A stretch of 6,516 nucleotides of DNA from Deltaproteobacteria bacterium (GTDB taxonomy: Bacteria; Desulfobacterota; Desulfobacteria; Desulfobacterales; JAFDHS01): contig JAFDHS010000052.1 of the NCBI GenBank assembly GCA_019308655.1, positions 1-6,516 of the forward strand, in the 5' to 3' direction. Under the pieces are notes generated by a model. The model had not been told where the DNA came from. It searched no databases and saw only the letters and a list, made by a program, of their open reading frames with translations. The position numbers were made by a program, and so were the translations under genes. Positions 1-6,348 of this stretch are shown piece after piece. Each line of letters opens with the position of its first letter. Position 1 is the first letter of the stretch.

Positions 1-1
1 T

Positions 2-556
2 GTCACACCTTACGTTCTTTCTATCCATACGGATACCTTTGTAAAACATCCGGGGTGGCTTGATGTGCTGTTATCACAGGTAGAAAAAGAATCGAATATT
101 GCAGGGGTCGGCTCTTGGAAACTTGAAAATAAGCCTTTTTTAAAGAAAATTGCCAAGTCTCTGGAACATAAATGGCAAGGTTTTTACTACGGCTTGATCG
201 GTAAAACAGATCATGCGCTGGAGGGGAAAGGAAACAATTACTATTACTTGCGAAGTCACTGTGCTCTTTACAGGATGGAGCCCATAAAAAAAATGAATCT
301 CACATTTTCTGCTGAAGGGGAAACAGCGGGTAAGGTAATGCATAAAAAGCTCATCGAAAGTGGATATAAAATGGCCTTTCTTCCATCGGAATCCCTCAGT
401 AAATACGTAGTTCATCTCAATCACGCCACCATGGTTGTTCATTCAGAATTAGGCGCCCGAAAAAAGACCATTGTTAAAGGTCAAAAGCGTATCAAAAGAG
501 GCCTCAAAGTTTTGAAAGCCGATCAGATCCTTAAGAATAATTTTTTGGATGATTAA
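2..556 (+). CDS. Family 2 glycosyltransferase, C-terminal part (5' end outside window)
   Basis: The reading frame is open from base 2 and ends at a TAA stop at 554-556, giving 184 visible residues. A GTG at 65 could be read as a start, but the frame is clearly coding upstream of it. The upstream codons give a typical GT-A core segment, SIHTDTFVKHPGWLD, with an Asp-containing DXD-like metal/nucleotide-sugar site (D11 of the visible part) followed by the usual F/V..HPGWL helix. A later YLRSHCALYR segment and an EGETAG acidic motif fit the acceptor/catalytic-base region of GT2 enzymes. The C-terminus is Lys/Arg-rich (KKTIVKGQKRIKRGLK), consistent with peripheral binding to the inner membrane. 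It lies just upstream of an LPS kinase on the same strand, so transfer of a sugar to the LPS core or O-chain is the likely role. Donor and acceptor cannot be told from the sequence. The family call is good; the substrate is unknown. Confidence 0.8.
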   Translation, partial: VTPYVLSIHTDTFVKHPGWLDVLLSQVEKESNIAGVGSWKLENKPFLKKIAKSLEHKWQGFYYGLIGKTDHALEGKGNNYYYLRSHCALYRMEPIKKMNLTFSAEGETAGKVMHKKLIESGYKMAFLPSESLSKYVVHLNHATMVVHSELGARKKTIVKGQKRIKRGLKVLKADQILKNNFLDD

Positions 557-567
557 CTGATATCCAT

Positions 568-580
568 CAACAAATTGTTG
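568..580. repeat. Short inverted repeat CAACAA-A-TTGTTG
   Basis: This is a perfect 6-bp inverted repeat around a single central A, in the short gap between the glycosyltransferase stop and the kinase gene. It is too tight to form an RNA hairpin and has no following T-run, so it is not a terminator. It could be a protein-binding half-site pair or chance; nothing else supports a regulatory role. Confidence 0.25.
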
Positions 581-589
581 TACTTCATC

Positions 590-594
590 TGAGG
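590..594 (+). promoter_or_regulatory. Candidate ribosome binding site (TGAGG) for the upstream-extended kinase
   Basis: TGAGG at 590-594 is the only Shine-Dalgarno-like element ahead of the kinase frame. It sits 6 nt before the ATT codon at 601 and 9 nt before the ATT at 604. It is about 78 nt from the TTG at 673, too far to serve that codon. The in-frame TAG at 595-597 means translation cannot begin further upstream in this frame. The site therefore argues for a rare ATT start, or for a frame error, rather than initiation at 673. Confidence 0.4.
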
Positions 595-672
595 TAGATT
601 ATTATTTGTGATAAGTTTTCAAATATCGGCTCTACCGTTGATATTCAATATCTTCGTTCCTCAGGGCGCAAT

Positions 673-2082
673 TTGGATCTTCCGTTTCGCTTGAAGCTGA
701 AATGTTATGGCCGGATTACCGAATTGGTTTGTACTCGGGTTTTACGTGTTTTGCCGGGAAAACGCTTGGTCTGTTTTGGTAAATGGAATGATCGACAGGT
801 TGTTGCAAAAGTTTTTCTGGCTGCCGGCAGCGCTGAACGCCATTGTGCTCGTGAAGAGAGAGGCGTAAGTGCTCTTAAGGACAATTGTATCGAGACACCC
901 CCTTTGTTGTGTAGAGGTGTGCTTATACCTTGTCACACACCGGTATTAGTTTTTCAAAGACTTGTTCACGCGCAGAATTTTGCAGAAGTCTGGGAACAGG
1001 AAAAAAATGGTGACCGGTGTGCTGATCTATTGATTTGGGTGGTAAAGGTAATTGCAGATCAGCATTCGTCCGGGCTTAAGCAGGATGACTTGCATCTGGG
1101 AAACTTCCTCCTGTCTGGTAGTATCATTTATACAATCGACGGCGATGCTGTTGATGTGCGACAAATCGGTAAACCATTAACGGAAGCGGTAAGCCTCAAA
1201 AATCTGGGATTGTTTTTTGCCCAACTCAATCCACGGTTCGACGACTTGATTCCAAAAGTTTTTCAGGCCTATGTTGAGAAAAGAAGACTGCCTGTGGAGG
1301 ACGCTTTGTATGCACGCTTGATGAAAGAAGTTTGTATTCACCGGCGCCGCAGAAAAAGAGTATATCTGAAAAAAATCTATCGCGAATGCTCTGCCTTTGT
1401 GTGTTGCAAAGACTGGAATCGCTTTATGGTTTGCAACAGGGGAGAATATGATAAGGCGATGGATCGGTTTTTGAGTGATCCGGATACTGTAATTGATTCG
1501 AGCAGATTATTGAAGGACGGCAATAGTTCTACGGTGGCATTGGTAGAAATCGGCGGACAACGCTTTGTGGTCAAACGGTACAATATTAAGAGTATGCAGC
1601 ATGCCTTGAAGCGCTGCCTTCGCTCTAGCCGTGCCTCTATTTCATGGCGCAATGCTCACCGATTGGACTTTATAGGAATTTCTACGCCTAAGCCGATTGC
1701 GTTTCTGGAAAAACGATGGGGAATTTTTCGGACTACCGCATACTTTATTACGGAATATGTTCAAGGTGTTGATGCCTACCATTTGATTCATGCGGAGAGG
1801 GGAGGAGAAATCCCAAGACAAAGTGTGGTAAAGTGGTTTGTGGAACTGCTCAGGCTGTTCGCCGAAGCAACTATCAGTCATGGGGATTTTAAGGCTACGA
1901 ACTTTATTGTTTCGGGCGATGAATTATTTGTAATCGATCTGGATGGAATGCATAAACATCGATTTAGATGGAGATTCCGCAAGGCATTCAAACGGGACTG
2001 TGAGCGTTTGATTAAGAATTGGGCAGACTTACCGGAGGTTGACAAAATGTTTCGTGATCAGCTTCAAAAATTAAAACTGTAA
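673..2082 (+). CDS. Tandem two-domain LPS kinase (Kdo/WaaP-InaA kinase family)
   Basis: The protein has 469 residues when read from TTG 673, and two protein-kinase-like domains of the lipopolysaccharide kinase superfamily lie in series. Domain 1 (about 1-200) shows an ATP-anchoring Lys (K46 in VVAKVF), a catalytic loop QDDLHLGN with D139 and N144, and an Asp-Gly metal site (D156 in TIDGD). Domain 2 (about 270-469) shows a Gly/Ser-rich loop (KDGNSSTV), K301 in VVKRYN, a classical loop HGDFKATN with D405 and N410, and D422 in VIDLDG. Both domains keep the catalytic residues, so both may be active; the usual His of the first loop is Gln (Q137). A basic linker (RRRRKR) joins them. Similar proteins of about 470 residues occur, from memory, in Pseudomonas LPS core loci. 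The likely role is ATP-dependent phosphorylation of core sugars in the cytoplasm. The frame stays open and protein-like back to 598 (including YLRSSGRNLDLPF), so 673 is a conservative start and the true N-terminus is probably about 24 residues longer. The gene is probably co-transcribed with the upstream glycosyltransferase. Confidence 0.85.
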   Translation: MDLPFRLKLKCYGRITELVCTRVLRVLPGKRLVCFGKWNDRQVVAKVFLAAGSAERHCAREERGVSALKDNCIETPPLLCRGVLIPCHTPVLVFQRLVHAQNFAEVWEQEKNGDRCADLLIWVVKVIADQHSSGLKQDDLHLGNFLLSGSIIYTIDGDAVDVRQIGKPLTEAVSLKNLGLFFAQLNPRFDDLIPKVFQAYVEKRRLPVEDALYARLMKEVCIHRRRRKRVYLKKIYRECSAFVCCKDWNRFMVCNRGEYDKAMDRFLSDPDTVIDSSRLLKDGNSSTVALVEIGGQRFVVKRYNIKSMQHALKRCLRSSRASISWRNAHRLDFIGISTPKPIAFLEKRWGIFRTTAYFITEYVQGVDAYHLIHAERGGEIPRQSVVKWFVELLRLFAEATISHGDFKATNFIVSGDELFVIDLDGMHKHRFRWRFRKAFKRDCERLIKNWADLPEVDKMFRDQLQKLKL

Positions 2083-2106
2083 CGAGCATATCTTTTTCCG
2101 AGTCCC

Positions 2107-3093
2107 TTATGCAAACAATCTGTTCAATGCCTTGGACATCTTGTGAAAAGTTGCATCCACAGAATAGTGTTCGATAACCCGCTTTCGCCCTGCTTCACCC
2201 ATGGCCTTTCTCAGCTCAGGATCGTCGGCGAGTTTTTTGATGGCCGTTTTCCATTCTTCGGGACTTTCAGCGAGAAAACCGGTTACCCCATGTTCTACAA
2301 TCTCTTCATTTACGCCTGCGGGGGACGAAACTACAGGCAGGCCTGCAGCCATGTATTGCAGGAGTTTGAGCCCACATTTGCCCTGAGTCCAGGAATCACT
2401 GGGCATGGGTGCGATACCAATATGGGCGGATACGAGCGCTTCCGCCTCCTTGTCTTGGCTCCACGGGATGCTAACGGTGCAAAGTCGCTGTGACGGCAAG
2501 TTAAAGTCGGCCACAATTTTCAGCCGAAGAGAAGGGCAGGTGTCCGCTACCCTCTCCATGCAGTAAAGAGCGGATTCTAAATATTTCCGTGTGGAACTGC
2601 TTCCGATCCATACGAGGTCAAGGCGGTTGTCAGGTTTTTTTATTTCAAGTGAATATTTTTCAGGTGCCAGTGAAGTCGGCAGTGTGATGACCGATGGGTT
2701 GTAGCGCAGTGCCGCATTGGCCAGGTATGAATTGCCTGCCCAAATTTGTTGACAGTGTCGGGCAACTTTTTTGAAGCGATTTTGGCGTGTTTTCGAGGGG
2801 GTACCGTTGCTGCGGCAGAAGATGGCATCATCCAGATCGAATACCAGATGTTTCGAACAAAGGCTCAGTAAATGGAGGAAGAAGGTGCTGAAGGTTTTGC
2901 GCAAAATAACCACAACATCCGCCTGGGCGGCTTTATGCAAAAGTTTCAGACGTGATAAGGGCGAATTGTATGCGGTCAAATGGTAAGGACGCCAGCCGCT
3001 TGCACGCAGGGCATTAAAATAGAATAGGGCTCGATAGCGTGTGGACGCGGCATTTTCCCCTTTCGATATGAATAGGATATCTTTATTTCTCAT
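2107..3093 (-). CDS. GT4-type glycosyltransferase with atypical EX7E region
   Basis: This 328-residue GT-B fold enzyme ends the four-gene - strand operon. The N-terminal half carries an ASTRYRALF motif (residues 16-24), found in a subgroup of GT4 proteins, and a VFDLDDAIF motif (84-92). The C-terminal half is the recognisable Glycos_transf_1 domain, with a VWIGSSST strand (161-168), the nucleotide-binding stretch KCGLKLLQYMAAGLPVV (239-255), then SSPAGVNEEIV and a VTGFL turn. Both EX7E glutamates are replaced, by G238 and Q246. Other proteins of the STRYR/DLDDA type also seem to have this feature, so it need not mean inactivity. The ATG at 3093 overlaps the methyltransferase TGA in an ATGA arrangement (3090-3093), indicating translational coupling; no strong separate ribosome site is visible. 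It probably adds an LPS core or outer-core sugar at the cytoplasmic membrane face. The sugar is unknown. Confidence 0.85.
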   Translation of the reverse strand: MRNKDILFISKGENAASTRYRALFYFNALRASGWRPYHLTAYNSPLSRLKLLHKAAQADVVVILRKTFSTFFLHLLSLCSKHLVFDLDDAIFCRSNGTPSKTRQNRFKKVARHCQQIWAGNSYLANAALRYNPSVITLPTSLAPEKYSLEIKKPDNRLDLVWIGSSSTRKYLESALYCMERVADTCPSLRLKIVADFNLPSQRLCTVSIPWSQDKEAEALVSAHIGIAPMPSDSWTQGKCGLKLLQYMAAGLPVVSSPAGVNEEIVEHGVTGFLAESPEEWKTAIKKLADDPELRKAMGEAGRKRVIEHYSVDATFHKMSKALNRLFA

Positions 3094-4031
3094 GATTTTT
3101 CGTAGATGGCAAATATCTCGTCGCCCCGGCGGGTCAGAGCCGCCAGCACAACATATAGACGGGCAATAAGTCGACGAATCTTTTGTTTTTTAGAAGGATT
3201 ACCTTGATTCTTTTTCAGGCGGTCCCAACTGTTCAGGATATTTTTAGGTGAGGTGATCGTTTTTCCGTTAATCAATCGCAGGCCGTGGCACTTGGCGAGC
3301 ATATTAAGATTAGTGGGATTGAACAGAATCAGATGGCGTGGGACATCATTTGCGTACCAGTTGATACCGAACCATCTTCGCCCCAAGGCTTCACTGTTGG
3401 GTGTTCGAATGACTAACCGACCTCTCTTCTTGAGTATGCGGGCGATTTCAATCACAAATTCTTTCGGGTTCGGCACATGCTCAATCACATGTCGCGCAGA
3501 AACCAAGTCAAAACTGTTGTCTTTGAATGCAACGGACTGTAAATCACCGTGAAATACCTTGAGTCCCGCCTTGCGGCAGAAGTCAACGGCAACTGGATTA
3601 AAATCTACTCCTTCGATGTTCCAGCCGATGAAGTTCATCGAGCGGATAAATTTACCATTGCCACACCCAATGTCAAGTCCTCTTCCATTTGGAACAAACC
3701 TGATTGTGTCGCGATACCTGAAAACAGCAAGGATAGGAGCGAATAACCGGAACAGCCGGGATACGTTGAGGTGTTTGTAGTTATACCTGTAACGCAGAAC
3801 GGCGAGTTTCATGTATCCATGTTTTGAGCGGCGGGCCTTCTGATAAACTTTATAATCATCAGGATAGAAACTGTCGATTTGGTCCGGCGCAGGGATGGGA
3901 TCTTGGTATATCAAACTGCAATGCTTGCATTGCATGTATCGATAAATTTCATTGTTATTGAAGAGAAAATCTTTGCTTTGGAAAGAGGATTCTCCGGAAG
4001 AATTGCACAAAGGGCATTTGGAAATCAACAT
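3090..4031 (-). CDS. Class I SAM-dependent methyltransferase with N-terminal Cys4 zinc ribbon
   Basis: This is a 313-residue protein. Residues 1-45 form a zinc-ribbon-like module with two CxxC pairs (C6/C9 and C35/C38), as in many methyltransferases from polysaccharide loci. A basic, aromatic linker (about 60-112) precedes the Methyltransf_11-type Rossmann domain. Motif I is LDIGCGNGKF (119-128), the ribose-binding acidic residue is D143 in GVDFNP, and the post-motif region is DNSFDLVSARHVIEHV (171-186). The C-terminal third, with RTPNSEALG and WFGINWYANDVPRHL, resembles SAM enzymes acting on small molecules or sugars rather than nucleic acid. It sits between the WaaP-like kinase (8 nt upstream) and a GT4 (4-nt ATGA overlap), so a core sugar or glycan-end methylation is the best guess. 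A modest AAAAGG ribosome site lies about 12 nt before the ATG, inside the end of the kinase gene. The fold call is firm; the target is unknown. Confidence 0.88.
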   Translation of the reverse strand: MLISKCPLCNSSGESSFQSKDFLFNNNEIYRYMQCKHCSLIYQDPIPAPDQIDSFYPDDYKVYQKARRSKHGYMKLAVLRYRYNYKHLNVSRLFRLFAPILAVFRYRDTIRFVPNGRGLDIGCGNGKFIRSMNFIGWNIEGVDFNPVAVDFCRKAGLKVFHGDLQSVAFKDNSFDLVSARHVIEHVPNPKEFVIEIARILKKRGRLVIRTPNSEALGRRWFGINWYANDVPRHLILFNPTNLNMLAKCHGLRLINGKTITSPKNILNSWDRLKKNQGNPSKKQKIRRLIARLYVVLAALTRRGDEIFAIYEKS

Positions 4032-4039
4032 TTAAATAT

Positions 4040-4918
4040 TTAACCTTTTCTTATTTTTCTGATCAGCATCTTTTCGGTGTGCCTTTTGATTCGGGCTGTT
4101 TTTCTTTTAATCCAAAACCATTGCAGGCGGTCCCACAAATGAAGTCTCTCCTTGCCTTTGTAAGATAAAAAAAGATAAATTCGGTCTTCAGTATCAAAAA
4201 GATCATCCGGAAGGGTATAGTTCAGCCTCGCAAGACTCTTTATCATCCATCGGAATCTTAAATATTTTCTTTTCTCAACTCGTTGCAGGTCAAAAAGCGC
4301 AATTTTCGGGTCATTCGATCCGTTTTCATAAAGGAGAAGTATATGGGTTGCATTGAAATCGCGATGATTAAATCCGCTGTGGTGCATCTGTTGAGCGTAC
4401 CGTGCTATTCTGTTCAATAAAATTTTTTTCCGGTTTTTGCCCTCAGGTCCCATAAAAAATTCAGGCCTGTCTTTCATCAGTTGTTCGAGAGAAATATACG
4501 GAGAGAAATCCTCGGTAATCAGGAAAGACTCCGCCCAGAGAAAACGGACCGGTTTTTCTCCGGCAGCTACCGGGGCTGCCGTTGCAAGTTTTTGGGCCCG
4601 AAACTCGCATATGTTTGCAAACTCTCCTTTGCCTTGAGACAGGGCCGTTTGCGGAAACAACCTTGCGATCAGCTGCCGTAATCCGATAAATTCCCTATTG
4701 TGCCTTTTCAGGTAAAAGGTTCTTGTGCCGTCACCATCCGGAATGCTGATACGGCTAACGGACCTTGCCTTTATTTTTTTGATGGTTTGACCGCCATCGT
4801 AGCTCCAGATGGATTCAAAACGATTCAGACCGATACTGTCCAGCAGTTCCCGGTAATCGCGGTTGATAATCAAAAAATCTGTTTCAACACGGTCAATGGA
4901 TGATGAAAATGCTTCCAT
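4040..4918 (-). CDS. waaP: WaaP-like LPS core heptose kinase
   Basis: The protein has 292 residues from ATG 4918. It shows the WaaP/RfaP order of motifs: an ATP-anchoring Lys (K71 in FYLKRHN), a conserved hinge-like SFLITEDFSPYISLEQ (131-146), the catalytic loop NHRDFNATHILL (184-195) with D187, and the metal-binding D210 in FDLQR. The position usually Asn, five after the catalytic Asp, is His192. I recall the same substitution and a very similar ITED..P.ISLE segment in E. coli WaaP, which supports this assignment over a generic kinase. WaaP uses ATP to phosphorylate heptose I of the inner core, stabilising the outer membrane by cation bridging; that exact position is inferred here. The C-terminus is strongly basic. 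The gene follows a WaaG-like glycosyltransferase by 1 nt (TAA-C-ATG), as in enteric waaG-waaP order. In-frame starts at 4951 (ATG) and 4960 (TTG) would overlap that gene. I prefer 4918 because of the tight junction, although no clear Shine-Dalgarno distinguishes the three. Confidence 0.83.
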   Translation of the reverse strand: MEAFSSSIDRVETDFLIINRDYRELLDSIGLNRFESIWSYDGGQTIKKIKARSVSRISIPDGDGTRTFYLKRHNREFIGLRQLIARLFPQTALSQGKGEFANICEFRAQKLATAAPVAAGEKPVRFLWAESFLITEDFSPYISLEQLMKDRPEFFMGPEGKNRKKILLNRIARYAQQMHHSGFNHRDFNATHILLLYENGSNDPKIALFDLQRVEKRKYLRFRWMIKSLARLNYTLPDDLFDTEDRIYLFLSYKGKERLHLWDRLQWFWIKRKTARIKRHTEKMLIRKIRKG

Positions 4919-4919
4919 G

Positions 4920-6050
4920 TTACAGATCGCTTTGGTGCCTGACTTTTTCATAAAGATCAAGAACTTCTCTTATGTGTTTCTCCATTGTGAAATCTCCGGC
5001 CCTGGCTGCGGCCCATGCTCCCATTTCAGACCTTTTTATCGGCGATACAAGCGTTTCTATTCTGCCCTTTAATTCATCAGGGGCTTGGGTTTTCAGTATA
5101 TAACCCTGTTTTCCATCCTCAATTACCCATGCAGCACCGTTGGTGCAGGTTGTAATGACAGGAATTCCGCAGGCCATGGCCTCCAGACAAACATTGGCAA
5201 AGGCGTCATACAGTGTCGGCAGCACAAGTACGTCGGCGGCGGCGTAAATTTTTTCAATCTCTTTTTGAGGACCTATAAATAAGACCCTTTTCCCCAGACC
5301 GTTTTCAGCCGCCCACTTCAAATAAGGTTTTTCATTATCCTTTCCGGCCACAATCAGTTTGATTCGATTGTTTTTCAGTAGCGTCATGGCGCACAGAATG
5401 GTCTTGAGCCTTTTAAGTTTAAAATCATTTGATACAAAGAGGAGCGCCAGTTCAGCTTCTTCGATGCCGAATTTTTTTCTGGCGGCTGCCCTGTGTTTTG
5501 GTCTCACCCCAAGATGAAAGCGCAAGGTGTCAACCCCGTTGTAAATCACATGTATTTTTTTTGGATCAACCTGGTAATGGTTGATAATTTGATTTTTAAC
5601 CAGGTCTGAGTTTGTCATGACGCACTTGCAGCCCCTTTCCTGAAAAATTTTTTTCTCCAGATAGCCAAGCACAAGTCTTCGGGGTCCGGCCGCTTTAATT
5701 TTTCGAATCAGCGGGTTCGGGTAGCGCTGTAAAAGCTGGACGGGATTTATACCATCGGAAACACGGAATATGTCCTGATAAAAAATTCTTTCCATACTGT
5801 GAATAATATCAAATTCCATTTTTGACAATGCGTGTCCGGCAAAGTATGCAAAAGAAAGATTTTTCCCCGGAGAAGAAAACCGCAACATTGGAACCTGATG
5901 AAATATAATGCCCTGTTCTTCATCAAAAATATTTGAAAAGACGTGAACATCGTGGCCTGAACGGACCAGTTCCCGGGTTAAATTAACGGAGTATCTTTCT
6001 AATCCTCCAAATTTCAAAGAAAATTTTTTACATACTATTGCTATTTTCAT
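4920..6050 (-). CDS. WaaG-like GT4 glycosyltransferase (LPS core)
   Basis: This complete 376-residue GT-B enzyme is the first gene of the - strand operon. The N-terminal Rossmann half has MKIAIVCKKF, a FGGLERY loop (14-20, typical donor/acceptor Gly-rich loop) and SGHDVHVFS (31-39). The C-terminal half has HVIYNGVD (167-174), FVSNDFKLKRL (205-215), GKDNEKPYLKWAAENGLG (236-253), and DAFANVCLEAMACGIPVITT (282-301). In that last stretch the EX7E pair is D282 and E290, a common conservative variant. Motif order and length (E. coli WaaG is about 370 residues) resemble WaaG, which adds the first glucose to heptose II, and a WaaP-like gene follows as in enteric waaG-waaP. The donor sugar here could differ, so I leave the symbol blank. 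The ATG at 6050 lacks a strong ribosome site; the frame has no better upstream start. Two promoter candidates lie in the divergent gap upstream. It is expected to act at the cytoplasmic face of the inner membrane. Confidence 0.88.
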   Translation of the reverse strand: MKIAIVCKKFSLKFGGLERYSVNLTRELVRSGHDVHVFSNIFDEEQGIIFHQVPMLRFSSPGKNLSFAYFAGHALSKMEFDIIHSMERIFYQDIFRVSDGINPVQLLQRYPNPLIRKIKAAGPRRLVLGYLEKKIFQERGCKCVMTNSDLVKNQIINHYQVDPKKIHVIYNGVDTLRFHLGVRPKHRAAARKKFGIEEAELALLFVSNDFKLKRLKTILCAMTLLKNNRIKLIVAGKDNEKPYLKWAAENGLGKRVLFIGPQKEIEKIYAAADVLVLPTLYDAFANVCLEAMACGIPVITTCTNGAAWVIEDGKQGYILKTQAPDELKGRIETLVSPIKRSEMGAWAAARAGDFTMEKHIREVLDLYEKVRHQSDL

Positions 6051-6098
6051 AACTATTGAGATATTATTTCAGCATTATATTCGATAGTTTTTGGGCGG

Positions 6099-6127
6099 AT
6101 TATACCACCGATTGCCGGGAAAAACAT
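6099..6127 (-). promoter_or_regulatory. Candidate extended -10 sigma-70 promoter for the core operon
   Basis: On the - strand the sequence reads TGGTATAAT (6107 to 6099), a consensus TATAAT with the extended TGn element. The hexamer 17 nt upstream is ATGTTT (6127-6122), a poor -35, which extended -10 promoters tolerate. Transcription would begin near 6092, leaving a leader of about 42 nt before the glycosyltransferase ATG at 6050. Position and orientation fit well. This is a pattern match only. Confidence 0.5.
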
Positions 6128-6192
6128 TGCGCCTTCAATGAGATAACCGTTCAAAATACTATTGAACTGCGCTGTATTTACCATTATTTTGA

Positions 6193-6221
6193 AGTGTATA
6201 AATATATATGGGAATTGTCAA
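6193..6221 (-). promoter_or_regulatory. Candidate upstream sigma-70 promoter (consensus -35) for the core operon
   Basis: On the - strand a perfect TTGACA (6221-6216) is followed by a 17-nt AT-rich spacer and TACACT (6198-6193), which matches four of six -10 bases. Transcription would start near 6186 and give a leader of about 136 nt. Together with the extended -10 candidate at 6099-6127 it suggests tandem promoters for the - strand operon. I see no ops/JUMPstart-like element in the leader. Confidence 0.45.
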
Positions 6222-6222
6222 C

Positions 6223-6250
6223 AAGCCCTCGACTGAAGAGTGATGGGCTT
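6223..6250. repeat. Inverted repeat AAGCCC-N16-GGGCTT
   Basis: AAGCCC (6223-6228) and GGGCTT (6245-6250) are perfect 6-bp inverted arms separated by 16 nt, starting 2 nt upstream of the TTGACA box of the - strand promoter. The arms fall on roughly the same helical face (about 22 bp centre to centre), which would suit a dimeric regulator. No T-run follows on either strand, so it is not an intrinsic terminator. A chance occurrence cannot be excluded. Confidence 0.25.
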
Positions 6251-6348
6251 CTAAGGTAACTTGCAATCTCGGTTGATTTCCCTCGGCCACCAGCCTGATG
6301 GGGCTGAGTTACATTAAAACAACAAAAAAAATTGGTTTGATTTGATTC

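Larger units (their letters stand above)
6051..6348. other. Divergent intergenic region between the core operon and msbA
   Basis: These 298 bases are AT-rich and hold the 5' ends of two divergent units. Two - strand promoter candidates and one inverted repeat are listed separately. For the + strand msbA gene I find only a weak match, TTGAAC (6162-6167) with 17 nt to TATTTT (6185-6190), and no purine-rich ribosome site just before its ATG. An A-rich stretch (6315-6331) precedes the start. A 67-codon + strand frame here (6056-6259) crosses both promoters and has no protein-like features, so I treat the region as non-coding. Confidence 0.7.

Noticed and set aside
140..442. A 100-codon - strand open frame opposite the family 2 glycosyltransferase
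   Set aside because: It lies wholly antisense to a frame with clear glycosyltransferase motifs and shows no motif of its own.
673..2082. Tandem kinase as a HipA-like toxin, aminoglycoside phosphotransferase or defence kinase
   Set aside because: Motif arrangement, linker and location beside core glycosyltransferases, WaaP and msbA fit the LPS kinase family; there is no antitoxin partner or defence neighbour.
2143..2493. A 116-codon + strand open frame opposite the GT4 gene
   Set aside because: It is antisense to the conserved GT4 C-terminal domain and shows no domain or initiation signal.
4919..4960. Longer start choices (TTG 4960, ATG 4951) for the WaaP-like kinase
   Set aside because: They would overlap the upstream glycosyltransferase by 32-41 nt without a better ribosome site, and the added residues show no family similarity; ATG 4918 directly follows the upstream stop. 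Not excluded outright.
6056..6259. A 67-codon + strand open frame in the divergent gap
   Set aside because: It crosses both - strand promoter candidates, has no ribosome site or recognisable motif, and its composition looks like translated AT-rich non-coding DNA.
6290..6306. CAGCC-TGATGG-GGCTG hairpin before msbA as a possible terminator
   Set aside because: The stem is only 5 bp, no T-run follows on either strand, and no gene ends nearby that would need terminating.
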